Shown here: positions 51,387-60,594 of the stretch, one piece after another | Position numbering within the stretch: position 1 is the stretch's first letter | Layout of the letters: the number at the start of each line of letters is the position of its first letter | NCBI RefSeq assembly: GCF_000269985.1 | Contig: NC_016109.1 | Span: 1,178,001-1,242,000, forward strand | DNA from: Kitasatospora setae KM-6054 | GTDB lineage: Bacteria; Actinomycetota; Actinomycetes; Streptomycetales; Streptomycetaceae | DNA length: 64,000 nucleotides | Reading direction: 5' to 3' | The notes under the pieces: generated by a model | The model's input: only the letters and a program-made list of their open reading frames with translations | Databases searched by the model: none | What the model was told of the DNA's origin: nothing | Made by a program: the position numbers and the translations under genes

Positions 51387-52376
51387 ATGGCCGACGGCAA
51401 GACGATCGAGAATCCCGAACTGCGCTTCTCCGCAGTGCTGGTGTACGCCGCGAACCTCCCCGGGGTGCGCATCGAACGGGAGGCGTACCTCCGTAGGACG
51501 CTGGGCCGGGTCTGCTCGGAGGAGCAGGTCCGCCGGGCGGTCGAGGAGAGCCCGGCGGCGGCGGGCATCCCGCCAGAGGTCCTGGAGAAGGCCGCCAACG
51601 AGTCGATCCGCTACGAGGCCGGCAAGGTCAGCGCGCTGTCGGCCGCCGCCGGGCTCCCCGGCCTGCTCTTCCTGCCCGCCACCGTCCCGGCCGACCTGGC
51701 CCAGTACTTCGGCCACATGCTGCGGATCGCGCAGAAACTCGCCTACCTCTACAGCTGGCCCGACCTGTTCTCCGACCAGGACGACCTCGACGACGCGACC
51801 AAGAACGTGCTGATCCTCTTCATGGGCGTCATGTTCGGCACCCAGTCGGCGAACAGCGCGGTGGGCAAGCTCGCGACCCAGATATCGGAGCAGGTCGTCA
51901 AGCAGCTGCCCCGGAGGGCGCTCACCCAGGGCGTCGTCTACCCCGTGGTGAAGAAGGTCGCGGCCTACCTCGGCGTGGAGATCACCAAGCAGAGCTTCGC
52001 GAAAGGCGTCTCGAAGGCCGTCCCCGTCGTCGGGGCCCTGCTCTCCGGCGGCCTCACCCTGGCGACGTACCTCCCGATGGCGAAGCGGCTGAAGAACCAC
52101 CTGGCCGGCCTGGCGCTGGCCCGGCCCGGCGGCCCGGGGACCGGTGACGAGGACGTCATCGACGTGGAGGGCTTCGAGGAGGCCGAGGAGGCCGAGGGCT
52201 CCGAGGAGGCCGAGGGCGGCGCCGCCGGGGACGGGTCGGCGGTGCCCGCCGGAAGCTCGCTGGTGGCCCGGATCCCCCGCCCCTGGCGGCGCCCCCGCCC
52301 GGAGCCGGGGTCGGCCCCGGCCCCGGCTTTGGAGCCGCCGGCGCAGGCGGCGGAGGAGCCCTCCGGATCGGCGTGA
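51387..52376 (+). CDS. EcsC-like protein
   Basis: A 329-residue protein. The middle (about 85-230) has VSALSAAAGLPGLLFLPATV, QYFGHMLRIAQKLAYLYSWP and KAVPVVGALLSGGLTLATYL, as in EcsC-family proteins. The C-terminal 90 residues are low-complexity and acidic (EEAEEAEGSEEAEGG), then Pro/Ala/Arg-rich. Function of the family is unclear. The ATG at 51387 begins MADGKTIENPEL. The next gene is convergent. Confidence 0.7.
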   Translation: MADGKTIENPELRFSAVLVYAANLPGVRIEREAYLRRTLGRVCSEEQVRRAVEESPAAAGIPPEVLEKAANESIRYEAGKVSALSAAAGLPGLLFLPATVPADLAQYFGHMLRIAQKLAYLYSWPDLFSDQDDLDDATKNVLILFMGVMFGTQSANSAVGKLATQISEQVVKQLPRRALTQGVVYPVVKKVAAYLGVEITKQSFAKGVSKAVPVVGALLSGGLTLATYLPMAKRLKNHLAGLALARPGGPGTGDEDVIDVEGFEEAEEAEGSEEAEGGAAGDGSAVPAGSSLVARIPRPWRRPRPEPGSAPAPALEPPAQAAEEPSGSA

Positions 52377-52410
52377 CCGCCGGTGCGCTCCCCCGCCGCC
52401 GGGCGGCGGG

Positions 52411-53301
52411 CTACTTCCCGCCGCGCAGCAGCTGCTCCTCGGCGGTGGCCAGCACCTCGACCACCCGGCGGCCGAAGCGGACGTCGCAGGGGTGCGGGAC
52501 GCCGGTGCGGACCGACTCCAGCAGGGCGTCGACCATCAGGCCGAAGGCGGCGACGGCCTCGGTGTCGCGCTCGGGCAGGGTGGTGACGCCGGCCGCGCCG
52601 CGCAGTTCGAGCGCGGCGCCGCGGGCGGAGGCGGCGGGCGGGGCGGTCAGGCTGAGGGTGACGGTGCTGGAGGCGCCGCCGCGGTGGCGCAGCACCAGGT
52701 GGACGGTGTCGGCGGGGCCGGGCACGGCGGTGAGCTGCTCGACGTCGCCGAGGACGGGCAGCAGGACGGAGAGCGCGTGCGGGCCGACGTCCCAGAGCGC
52801 GCCCTTCTGCTGGCGCCAGGGGGACGCGGCGAACGGGCTGTCGGTGGTGAAGACCGAGCCGATCCAGTGGCAGTGGGCGGTGAACCAGCCGCCGGCGGCG
52901 GCCTGTTCGGCGATCCAGGCCCGCTGGGTGGGGCCGAACCGGGTGGTGAAGAAGACCGTGGAGGCGACGCCGGAGGCGGCGGCCGCGTCCTCGACGGCGC
53001 GGGCGGCGTCGACGGTCGCGGCGATCGGCTTGTCCAGCAGCAGGTGCTTGCCGGCCTGGGCGGCCCGGGCCGCGTACTCGGCCTGCACGTCCGGCGGGAG
53101 GGCGATGGCGACCGCGTCGACGTCGGCGAGCAGGGCGTCGACCGTCGGGTGGGCGGGGACGCCGTGCACGGCCGCGAGTTCGGCGGCGGCTTCGGGGCGG
53201 CGGCCCCAGAGGCCGGCGAAGGTGACGTCGGGGTGGGCGGCCAGGGCGGGGGCGTGCACGAAGCCCGCCCAGGGGCCGGTGCCGAGGAGTCCGATGCGCA
53301 T
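52411..53301 (-). CDS. Gfo/Idh/MocA-family oxidoreductase
   Basis: A 296-residue NAD(P)-dependent dehydrogenase. The Rossmann start is IGLLGTGPWAGFVHAPAL, the catalytic pair lies in LLDKPIAATVDAA (Glu-Lys-Pro replaced by Asp-Lys-Pro), and the C-terminal substrate domain has KGALWDVGPHALSVLLPVLG with the conserved Asp and His. It probably oxidises a sugar or cyclitol. Leftward, 38 bases before the O-methyltransferase stop, so the two may be co-transcribed. Confidence 0.9.
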   Translation of the reverse strand: MRIGLLGTGPWAGFVHAPALAAHPDVTFAGLWGRRPEAAAELAAVHGVPAHPTVDALLADVDAVAIALPPDVQAEYAARAAQAGKHLLLDKPIAATVDAARAVEDAAAASGVASTVFFTTRFGPTQRAWIAEQAAAGGWFTAHCHWIGSVFTTDSPFAASPWRQQKGALWDVGPHALSVLLPVLGDVEQLTAVPGPADTVHLVLRHRGGASSTVTLSLTAPPAASARGAALELRGAAGVTTLPERDTEAVAAFGLMVDALLESVRTGVPHPCDVRFGRRVVEVLATAEEQLLRGGK

Positions 53302-53339
53302 GGCGCCCAGTCTTCCACCCCGGCACCGCCCGGCGGGGC

Positions 53340-54020
53340 CTACCCCTCCAGGACCCTGATCAGGGTGAACCCGTCGTGGCCCCGGCTGCCGACGGTCTGC
53401 ACGGTGGTGGCGTCCAGCCGCTTCTCGCCCGCGATCAGCTCGTGCATCCGCCGCACGCCCACGACCGCCGGGTCGGTGCTGTCGGCGTCGGCGAGCTTCC
53501 CCTCGCGCACCACGTTGTCGACCACGATCACCGAGCCGGGCCGGGCGAGGGCCAGCGCGGACTCCACGTAGTGCGGGATGTTGGCCTTGTCGGCGTCGAC
53601 GAAGAAGAAGTCGTACGGTTCGACCCCACGCGCGATCAGCTCGGCCAGCGTGTCGCTCGCGGCGCCGAGCCGGACCTCGGCGCGGTCGGCGAGGCCGGCC
53701 CGCTCCAGGTTGGCGGTGGCGACGGCGGCGTGCGCCGGGTCGATCTCCAGCGTGGTCAGGGTGCCGTCGGCGGGCAGCGCGCGGGCCAGCCAGATCGCGC
53801 TGTAGCCGGCCAGCGTGCCGATCTCCAGGATCCGCCGGGCGCCCTGGATCCGGGCCAGCAGGTGCAGCAGCTTGCCCTGGTTGGCGGCCACCGCGATCGG
53901 CGGCAGCCCGGCCTCCTCGGCGGCCGCGCCCGCCGCGTCCAGTGCCGCGTCCGGCCCGATCAGCAGCGCCTCGGCGTACTCGTCGACGTCCGCCCAGAGC
54001 TGCGGGTCGTTCTCCTGCAC
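53340..54020 (-). CDS. Class I O-methyltransferase (COMT/CCoAOMT type)
   Basis: A 226-residue SAM-dependent O-methyltransferase of the caffeoyl-CoA/catechol type. Motifs are ILEIGTLAGYSAIWLARAL, LEIDPAHAAVA, DFFFVDADKANIPHYVE (metal-binding Asp) and IVVDNVVREGKLAD. The substrate would be a catechol-like hydroxyl. The GTG at 54020 has GGGGAGA in front. The 160 bases upstream include three near-copies of a GTTCCG-containing element at about 54035-54063. Confidence 0.92.
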   Translation of the reverse strand: MQENDPQLWADVDEYAEALLIGPDAALDAAGAAAEEAGLPPIAVAANQGKLLHLLARIQGARRILEIGTLAGYSAIWLARALPADGTLTTLEIDPAHAAVATANLERAGLADRAEVRLGAASDTLAELIARGVEPYDFFFVDADKANIPHYVESALALARPGSVIVVDNVVREGKLADADSTDPAVVGVRRMHELIAGEKRLDATTVQTVGSRGHDGFTLIRVLEG

Positions 54021-54181
54021 AGTGCTTCTCCCCACGTTCCGTGATCGTTCCGCGATCGTTCCGAACCGAATCCGCCGACCACCTACCCGCCCCGGAAGCA
54101 TCCGGAACACCCCGGAGAACGCCGAGGCCGCCACACCCGGCGGGGGTGCGGCGGCCTCGGGCCGGCGGGGGCGGCCCCGGA

Positions 54182-54856
54182 TCAGTCGGTGCTCTCGGCG
54201 AAGGTCTCGGCGAGCGGTTCGCCGCTCTTGCCGCCGGACTGCTCGGGGTGCGCGGCGCGGGACTTCGCGGCCTTCCGCTTGAGCAGCAGCGCCGACCCGG
54301 CACCGAACAGCACGGCCGCGCCGAGGCCGATGTACGAGGCGCCCTGGAGGTACTTCTCGGCGACCTTGCCGACCTGGTAGACCAGCAGCGTGGTGCCGCC
54401 GGCCCAGACCACGCCGCCGAGCACGTTGGCGGTGAGGAACTTCCAGTACGGCATCCGCAGGGTGCCGGCCAGCGGGCCCGCGAAGATCCGGAGCAGGGCG
54501 ATGAAGCGGCCGAAGAAGACCGCCCACATGCCCCAGCGCTGGAACTGCGCCTCGGCGGTGGCCAGGTGCTCGGGCCCGAAGTGCTTGGGGAACTTGCGGC
54601 CGAGCTTCTCGAACAGCGGCCGGCCGCCCTTGTGGCCGATCGCGTAGCCGATCGAGTCGCCGATGATGGCGCCCGCGATCGCGCAGATCGCCACGCCCCA
54701 GGGGCTGACCGTCCCGTTGGCGGCCAGCAGCGAGGCGGTGACCAGGGCGATCTCGCCGGGCAGCGGGATGCCGAGGCTCTCCAGGCCGATGATCAGGCCG
54801 ATCAACGCGTACACCAGGGCCGGTGGGACGTCGTTGAACCATTGGTCGACGTGCAA
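54182..54856 (-). CDS. DedA-family membrane protein
   Basis: A 224-residue integral membrane protein with the DedA/SNARE-associated (VTT) fold. Signatures are GLESLGIPLPGEIALV, GDSIGYAIGHKGGRPLFEKLG and the FGRFIALLRIFAGPLAG amphipathic stretch. Five hydrophobic segments are followed by a basic C-terminal tail. DedA proteins include undecaprenyl-phosphate or phospholipid flippases. The start is TTG at 54856, nine bases after GGAGG. Confidence 0.93.
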   Translation of the reverse strand: MHVDQWFNDVPPALVYALIGLIIGLESLGIPLPGEIALVTASLLAANGTVSPWGVAICAIAGAIIGDSIGYAIGHKGGRPLFEKLGRKFPKHFGPEHLATAEAQFQRWGMWAVFFGRFIALLRIFAGPLAGTLRMPYWKFLTANVLGGVVWAGGTTLLVYQVGKVAEKYLQGASYIGLGAAVLFGAGSALLLKRKAAKSRAAHPEQSGGKSGEPLAETFAESTD

Positions 54857-55176
54857 GGCGGAGTACCTCCGTCAGGGCAGGACAAGGCCGCCGACACGTC
54901 GTACGGCACACAGGAAAATTTCGGCAAAGAACCAGCCGGGTCAGCCTAACCGCTCCCACTCACCCCGCCGAGCGCTTCCCCGCAGCCAACGCCCGCCGCC
55001 GCCGGGCGGTTCCCGGCGGGCCGCGCACACCGGATCCAACGCGCCGCGCCCACCCGTCCGTTCCCGGTCCGGGTGTGAGATCGCTCAACGCCCGCACCCC
55101 TGTCGCCACCGCCCCCGACCAGCGGATACTCCGTCCCCCGGCCGCATCCGCGCGGCCGCGGACCCCAGGGGGAACC
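54857..55176. other. Divergent promoter region between dedA-like and AKR genes
   Basis: About 320 bases without a gene. An AT-richer patch at 54910-54935 (AGGAAAATTTCGGCAAAGAA) probably holds the dedA-like promoter. A ribosome site (AGGGGGAA at about 55167) serves the aldo/keto reductase gene. I see no other feature. Confidence 0.35.
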
Positions 55177-56082
55177 ATGACCGCGCACGCCTCCGCCGCA
55201 GGCACCCGGCGCCTCGGCGAACTGACCGTCAACCGGCTCGGCTACGGCGCGATGCGCCTGACCGGCAACGGCATGCACGGCAACTCCGACGGCCCGCCGG
55301 TCGACCGGGCCGCCGCCGTCCGGCTGCTGCACACCGCGTTCGAGCACGGCGTCGACCACGTCGACACCGCCTCGTTCTACTTCTCGCCGCTGCGCTCCGC
55401 CAACGAGCTGATCGGCCGGGCGCTGGCCGGCTGGCCCGGCGCCGACCGGATCACCGTCGCCACCAAGGTCGGCCCCGGCCGCACCCCCGACGGCGAGTGG
55501 TACACCATGGCCCGGCCCGACCAGCTGCGCGCCCAGGTCGAGGAGAACCTGCGCCAGCTCGGCACCGACCGCCTCGACCTGGTCAACCTGCGCCGCAACG
55601 GGCCCGGCTTGGAGTCCGTCGCCGAGCACTTCGGCGTGCTCGCCGAACTCCGGCGGGCCGGGCTGATCCGCGAGCTGGGCCTGTCCAACGCCCGCCCCGA
55701 ACACGTCCGCCAGGCCCGGGAGATCGCGCCCGTGGTCTGCGTGCAGAACTCGTACGGCCTCGACCGGCGGCTGGCCGACGAGAACGGCCTGCTGGAGCTC
55801 TGCCGCGAACTCGACATCGCCTTCGTGCCGTTCTTCGCCATCTCCGGCCTGGCCCGCGAGTCCGCCCCCACCGCCGAACGGGACGCCCGGGTCCGGGCCG
55901 TCGCCGCCGCGCACGGCGCCACCCCCGCCCAGGTCCGCCTCGCCTGGACGCTGCACCGCGGCCCGCACGTCCTGGCCATCCCCGGCACCAGGGACCCGGC
56001 CCACCTCGCCGAGAACCTGGACGCCGGGGCGCTACGCCTCACCGACGCCCAACTCGCCCTGCTGGACGCCCCGGTGGCCTGA
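55177..56082 (+). CDS. Aldo/keto reductase
   Basis: A 301-residue (beta/alpha)8 NADPH-dependent reductase. Catalytic Asp and Tyr are in HVDTASFYFSP and the Lys in VATKVGPG; the position usually holding the active-site His reads LVNLRRNG, so His is replaced. Later strands are ELGLSNARPEHVRQA, VQNSYGLDRR and LAIPGTRDPAHLAENL, which binds the cofactor phosphate. Substrate unknown. The ATG at 55177 follows AGGGGGAACC. Confidence 0.9.
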   Translation: MTAHASAAGTRRLGELTVNRLGYGAMRLTGNGMHGNSDGPPVDRAAAVRLLHTAFEHGVDHVDTASFYFSPLRSANELIGRALAGWPGADRITVATKVGPGRTPDGEWYTMARPDQLRAQVEENLRQLGTDRLDLVNLRRNGPGLESVAEHFGVLAELRRAGLIRELGLSNARPEHVRQAREIAPVVCVQNSYGLDRRLADENGLLELCRELDIAFVPFFAISGLARESAPTAERDARVRAVAAAHGATPAQVRLAWTLHRGPHVLAIPGTRDPAHLAENLDAGALRLTDAQLALLDAPVA

Positions 56083-56177
56083 GCGGCCCGCCCGCCGGGC
56101 CGGGTTACGGCGGGTGGGCCCGGCCCGCTAGGCTCCGCGTCCTGGTACGGACGGTTCGGACGGTTCGGAGGGGACGG

Positions 56178-56759
56178 ATGGGGCTTTCGGGGGCGCGGGG
56201 ACGGACCTGGCGGGGCAGGGCGGCACTGGCGGGGGCGGCGCTGCTGCTCGGTGCGGCGGCCTGCACCTCGGGGGGCGGCGGCAAGGACGCGGCGGCGGGC
56301 CCGGGCCCGGGGGGCTCGCTCTGCCGGGCCCTGATCACCGCCGAGGACGTCCCGCCGGGCTTCGCCGCCGCCCCCTCGACCCCGCCGTGCGACGACACCC
56401 AGGACACCCAGACCGCGCAGTTCCCGGGGGCGCACGGCGGCTTGGAGGTGGCCGACGAGCTGCTCCGGCGGGTCGGCCCGGCGGAGGCCGCGGACGGGCT
56501 GGGCCGGCTCGTCGAGGAGCTGAACGTCCTGTCCGGCCGGCCGGAGGAGCAGGACGCGGCGGCGTTCCGCGACCTGGGGGACGAGGCCCGCTACTTCCAC
56601 CGCCACCTGGGGCAGAGCGACTGGAGCACCCTCTACGTCCGGCGCGGCGGCCTGCTGGTCTACCTGCACGTGGTGCGGACCGGCCCGGACGCGTTCTCCC
56701 CGGCCGAGCTGCACGCGTTCGCCGCGAAGGCCGTCGCGCGGGCCGGACGGCTCGGCTGA
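56178..56759 (+). CDS. Secreted lipoprotein, unknown function
   Basis: A 193-residue lipoprotein: an Arg-rich start, the hydrophobic ALAGAALLLGAAAC lipobox with lipidated Cys29, then a Gly-rich spacer. The mature domain (about 48-193) has CRALITAEDVPPGFAA, which resembles actinobacterial PknH-sensor-like or DUF-type lipoprotein domains. Two Cys (49 and 71) may form a disulfide. Function unknown. It is convergent with the hydrolase gene downstream. Confidence 0.75.
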   Translation: MGLSGARGRTWRGRAALAGAALLLGAAACTSGGGGKDAAAGPGPGGSLCRALITAEDVPPGFAAAPSTPPCDDTQDTQTAQFPGAHGGLEVADELLRRVGPAEAADGLGRLVEELNVLSGRPEEQDAAAFRDLGDEARYFHRHLGQSDWSTLYVRRGGLLVYLHVVRTGPDAFSPAELHAFAAKAVARAGRLG

Positions 56760-56799
56760 ACCGTCCGGGCCGCGCGACGGCCTCCGGCAGGAGGCGGGG

Positions 56800-57627
56800 T
56801 CAGGTCTTGAGGAAGTCGAGCAGGTCCTGGTTGAAGCGCTCCTTGTCGCCGGGGACGACGGCGATGCCGTGCGAGCCGCCCTCGTAGACCTTGAGGACGG
56901 CGCCGGGGACGAGCTTGGCGGTCTTGCGGCCGGTGGCGTCGATCGGGACGACCTGGTCGTCGTCGCCGTGGACGACCAGCAGCGGGATGTCGAACTTCTT
57001 CAGGTCCTCGTGGAAGTCGGTGTACGCGAAGGCGTCGACGCAGGCGACGCCGCCCTGGATGGTCTCGGCCATCGCCATGTACCAGAAGGCGTCCTTGTTG
57101 CCCTCGGTGGCCTTGGTGCCGGGCCGGTTCGCGGACAGGAACCCGACCGCGGTGTCCTTCCAGAACTGCGAGCGCTCGTTGACGATCCCGGCCTTGATGC
57201 CGTCGAAGACGGACTCCGGGACGCCCTCGGGGTTGTCCGGGCCCTGGAGCATCAGCGGCGGGATGGCGGAGAGCAGCACGGCGGAGCGGACCCGGCCGGT
57301 GCCGTGCCGGCCGATGTAGCGGGCCAGCTCGCCGCCGCCCATCGAGTGCGCGACGAGCGTGACGTCGCGCAGGTCGAGGCTGGTCAGCAGGTCGTTCAGG
57401 TCGTCGGCGAAGGTGTCGAAGTCGTAGCCGTCCCAGACCGGGGTGGAGCGGCCGTGGCCGCGCCGGTCGTGGGCGATGCCGCGGTAGCCGGCGTCGGCGA
57501 CGGCCTTCAGCTGGTCCTGCCAGGCGTCGCCGTTCAGCGGCCAGCCGTGGATGAAGACGACCGGGCGGCCGCTCCCCCAGTCCTTGTAGAAGATCTCCAC
57601 GCCGTCGCGGGTGGTGCAGTGGGGCAT
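56800..57627 (-). CDS. Alpha/beta hydrolase (non-haem chloroperoxidase-like)
   Basis: A 275-residue alpha/beta hydrolase with the pattern of bacterial arylesterase/cofactor-free haloperoxidases. It has VVFIHGWPLNGDAW (oxyanion region), RRGHGRS, the nucleophile elbow LVAHSMGGGE (Ser95), Asp in VHGDDDQVVP and His in GGSHGIAVV. It hydrolyses esters and can perhydrolyse acetate. Length is typical. Monocistronic. Confidence 0.92.
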   Translation of the reverse strand: MPHCTTRDGVEIFYKDWGSGRPVVFIHGWPLNGDAWQDQLKAVADAGYRGIAHDRRGHGRSTPVWDGYDFDTFADDLNDLLTSLDLRDVTLVAHSMGGGELARYIGRHGTGRVRSAVLLSAIPPLMLQGPDNPEGVPESVFDGIKAGIVNERSQFWKDTAVGFLSANRPGTKATEGNKDAFWYMAMAETIQGGVACVDAFAYTDFHEDLKKFDIPLLVVHGDDDQVVPIDATGRKTAKLVPGAVLKVYEGGSHGIAVVPGDKERFNQDLLDFLKT

Positions 57628-57849
57628 GTGCGTCTCCGATCCGGGGCCGGGGCGCCGCGCTCGGCGGGCCCGGCGGGGATGGGCGGGGTGACGGTGCGCC
57701 CGTGCGGCCGGGAGCGGCGGGACGGCGACACCTCGACCATTGAAGGCACAGCCGTCCCCCGTCCGCACCCGGAACCGGACCGGCGATCGGGCCGGCGATC
57801 GGGCCGGGCCGCGCCGCCACCGCTCAACTCACCTGTCCCGCAGGGAGGT

Positions 57850-58053
57850 TCAGGAAGGTTCGACACAGAAGACGGCCGCCCGGACCCACGCGCCGCTCGG
57901 AGTGGCGGCCAGGCCGCGGATCCGGATGACGGCGCGTTCGCCGGGCAGCAGGGTGGTCAGGCCGCGGTCGGCGGTGGCGGCCGGGTCGATCCGGTCGGCC
58001 TGCACCAGCAGGTCGCGGACCAGGGTGCGGGCGGTGACGACCACGTCGACCTC
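57850..58053 (-). pseudogene. C-terminal remnant of a beta-mannosidase-like (GH2) gene
   Basis: 67 codons ending at a normal stop: DVVVTARTLVRDLLVQADRI, then TLLPGERAVIRIRG and AAVFCVEPS. This reads like the last Ig-like domain of actinobacterial GH2 beta-mannosidases. No start, signal or catalytic part precedes it, and the frame upstream turns non-coding within a few codons before the SGNH gene. I read it as what is left after a deletion. Confidence 0.6.
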
Positions 58054-58118
58054 CGCACCGCCCCGCACCACCCCGCTCCCCCGCCGCCCCGCCCGCGCCC
58101 CGCCCCCGCTCACCGGGC

Positions 58119-58925
58119 TCACCGCGCTCGGTCTCCCGTTCCGGCGACCGGCGTGGCCAGGCCCTCCGCGACGGCGGCGGCCAGCGCCCGGTCGAAGGTC
58201 TCCGCGAGCCGCCGGTAGCCCCCGTCGCTGGGGTGCAGCCGGTCCGGCAGCTCCTCCGGGGTCAGCGCGGGCGCGGCCGTGTAACGGACCTTGGCGCCGG
58301 CCGCCCGCTTCGCCTCGACCGCCCGGCTCAGCGTCGCGTTGTGGTCGGCGACCGCGTCGAGCACGGTCGGCGTGGTCGGGATCAGGCCCATCACCAGGAC
58401 GGTCACGCCGGGCCGGTCGGCCAGGATCCGGTCGATCAGCGCCGACGTCCGGTCCGCGGTGTGCTCGCGGTCGGTGCCCCGGTTCAGGTCGTTGATGCCG
58501 ATGTGCAGCAGCACGACGTCCGGCTCGGCGGCGGCCAGCCACCCGTCGATCCCGGCCGCGATCTGGTCGACCGTGAACCCGGTGTGGCCCTCGTTGTCCG
58601 GGTCGGGCACCGCGCCGTTGTGCCGGGAACCCACCAGGTCGACGACGTAACCGCCCCGCCCGGCCACGAGTTCGGCGAACGGCCCGCGGTAGCCGGCGTC
58701 GCTGCTGCTCGCGTACCCGGCGGTGATCGAGTCCCCGAGCGGCATCACCCGCAACACCGGCAGCACCGACGGGGAGCCCTGCGCGGCCGCCGAGCCGCTC
58801 GCACCGGCCGAACCGCCCGAACCGGTGGCCGTCCCGCTGCCCGCACAGGCGGTGACCAGGACGGCCAAGACCGCCAGGACGGCCAGGACGGCCGCCGCCG
58901 GGCCCGCTCCGGTGCCGCGCTTCAT
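58119..58925 (-). CDS. SGNH/GDSL hydrolase lipoprotein
   Basis: A 268-residue secreted esterase-like lipoprotein. The signal peptide contains VLAVLAVLAVLVTAC with the lipobox Cys27, followed by a Gly/Ser/Ala spacer. SGNH blocks are MPLGDSITAG (Ser), GSRHNG, IGINDLNRG (Asn) and DRLHPSDGGY (Asp, His). Candidate substrates are acyl or acetyl esters on polysaccharide. The neighbouring GH2 remnant may once have been part of the same glycan-degrading unit. Confidence 0.92.
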   Translation of the reverse strand: MKRGTGAGPAAAVLAVLAVLAVLVTACAGSGTATGSGGSAGASGSAAAQGSPSVLPVLRVMPLGDSITAGYASSSDAGYRGPFAELVAGRGGYVVDLVGSRHNGAVPDPDNEGHTGFTVDQIAAGIDGWLAAAEPDVVLLHIGINDLNRGTDREHTADRTSALIDRILADRPGVTVLVMGLIPTTPTVLDAVADHNATLSRAVEAKRAAGAKVRYTAAPALTPEELPDRLHPSDGGYRRLAETFDRALAAAVAEGLATPVAGTGDRAR

Positions 58926-58986
58926 CGGCTCCTCCTCGCTCCGGGCCGGGTGATCGGCCCCGCCGACGACGATAACCCGGCCGCCC

Positions 58987-59463
58987 GGCACGGCGGTCGA
59001 CCGGACGCCCGCCGCCGACCTCACGCCCGAACTCCTCGCCCTGCTGCGCGAGTCGGCGGCCGTCGCCCACGACCGGCCGGCCGGACGCCTCGTCCTCGCG
59101 CCGCGCGTCCTGCCCGAACCGCTCGCCGCCCCCGACCCCTCCTGGGCGCCGGCCGCGCCGGTCCCGCTGGGTCCGCCGGCCGCCACCGCCGACAGCGCCG
59201 CCGTTGGCGCCCCTGCGGGCACCGGTCGCCGCGCTGCTCGCGGACCGCCGCCCGCACGGCCGGACCGCCGCCGCCGAGGCCCACCGGCGCCTCACCGGCG
59301 CCCCGGAGCTGCCCGGCGCCGGCCTGATCGCCCGGCTCGACCCGGAGCGGGACGTGCTGCGCGCGTTGCCCATGCTCGGCGCACTGCCCGAACTCCCGTC
59401 CGAGGCAAGCCCGTTCCGGCGCGGAGTGGCGCTCGCCCTCGCCCTGCTCCGCGGCCGACCGGC
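58987..59463 (+). pseudogene. Frameshifted gene remnant, unidentified
   Basis: The plus strand has coding-like GC3 bias in two frames joined by a shift near 59200. First comes LTPELLALLRESAAVAHDRP and APRVLPEPLAAPDPSWAPA, then LRAPVAALLADRRPHGRT, GLIARLDPERDVLRALP and FRRGVALALALLRGRP. No start codon fits the left edge, and the reading runs without a stop into the convergent HD gene. I infer a decayed gene truncated at both ends. I do not recognise the family. Confidence 0.4.
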
Positions 59464-59464
59464 C

Positions 59465-60472
59465 TCAACTCGCCCAGCGGACCCGGAATTCGAGCGGCAA
59501 CAGCGCCAACCGCTCGAGTTCCTCGGCGAGTTCGGGCGCGGCCTGCTCGACCGTCCGGCCCGCCACCAGCGGCGCGGAGCGGTAGATCTTGCGCAGCGAG
59601 AACCCCCATCCCTCCCCGTCCGCCGTGCCGGTGGCGACCAGCAGTTGGTGCGGCTGGTAGCGCAGTCGGCGGCTCTCGTCCCGGGTGGCGGGGCAGGCGT
59701 CGAGCGCGGCCCAGAACTCGGCGTCGGTCAGCCGGACCAGCCGCCGCGCGCTCGGCCCGCCGCTGTCGAGGAGCCGTCGGGCGAGGCGGCGGGTGACCGA
59801 GACCGGGCCGACGTTGTCCCAGGAGGTGTGCAGCCGGGCCTCCGCCCCGACCAGGGCGACCAGCACGGCGGCGGTCTCCCGGTCGGTCGAGACCGCCGCG
59901 CCCGCCAACCGGAGCCGGCCCAGCAACTCGGCCGGATCCACGTCGAGTTGACCGCCCGCCCGGCCGCTGCGGACGTACGAGTCGAGGTGGTCGAGGCTGA
60001 GCAGGCCGGGGTGCCCGGTGAGCGGCGTCCGGGGCTCGCCGTCGAGCAGCGCGGCCACCGCCTCGGGGCGGATACCGTGGCGCTCCAGGACCGGGCGGAC
60101 CGGCTCGGCGGACAACAGCCCGGCGCCCAGGGCGTGGTGGTCGAGTCCGCCGACGCCCTCGAAGGTGTGGCTCAGCGGCAGGTGCCCGATGTCGTGCAAC
60201 AGCGCGGCGACCCGCAGCAGTTCGTCCTCCGGCCGGAAGTGCGCGGCCAACGCCAGGACGCCCAGCGAGTGTTCGAGCCGGGAGTACGACTGCAGGGTGG
60301 TCAGCGCGGACGCCCCGGCGTGCGCCACGTACTGCAGCCGCCGCACCGGCTCGCAGCGCAGCAACTCGACCTCCACCGGCGCCAGCCGCACCTCCACCCG
60401 CCACAGCGGATCGACGAACCGCCCGCCCCCACCCGCCACACTGCTCGGCACCGCCCGCACACCCTGGTCCAT
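59465..60472 (-). CDS. HD-domain phosphohydrolase (dGTPase/SAMHD1-like)
   Basis: A 335-residue HD protein of the group that includes dNTP triphosphohydrolases. It has VRRLQYVAHAGAS, SRLEHSLGVLALA (first His), LLHDIGHLPLSHTFEG (His-Asp doublet) and later LLSLDHLDSYVRSG (final Asp). The C-terminal half (RDESRRLRYQPHQLLVATG, FSLRKIYRSAPL) is typical of stand-alone members. It probably hydrolyses nucleotides, but substrate is unproven. Leftward, monocistronic. Confidence 0.88.
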   Translation of the reverse strand: MDQGVRAVPSSVAGGGGRFVDPLWRVEVRLAPVEVELLRCEPVRRLQYVAHAGASALTTLQSYSRLEHSLGVLALAAHFRPEDELLRVAALLHDIGHLPLSHTFEGVGGLDHHALGAGLLSAEPVRPVLERHGIRPEAVAALLDGEPRTPLTGHPGLLSLDHLDSYVRSGRAGGQLDVDPAELLGRLRLAGAAVSTDRETAAVLVALVGAEARLHTSWDNVGPVSVTRRLARRLLDSGGPSARRLVRLTDAEFWAALDACPATRDESRRLRYQPHQLLVATGTADGEGWGFSLRKIYRSAPLVAGRTVEQAAPELAEELERLALLPLEFRVRWAS

Positions 60473-60594
60473 CCGGCCAGCCTAGGTGTGCGCGTTCACA
60501 GCGCCTGATGACTTGGCCGGTGGGCCGGTCCGCCCGCCTCGCCCGCGCCCCGCGGATCCCCATCCTGTCAGGTCACCGCCGCGCGACGGCACAT

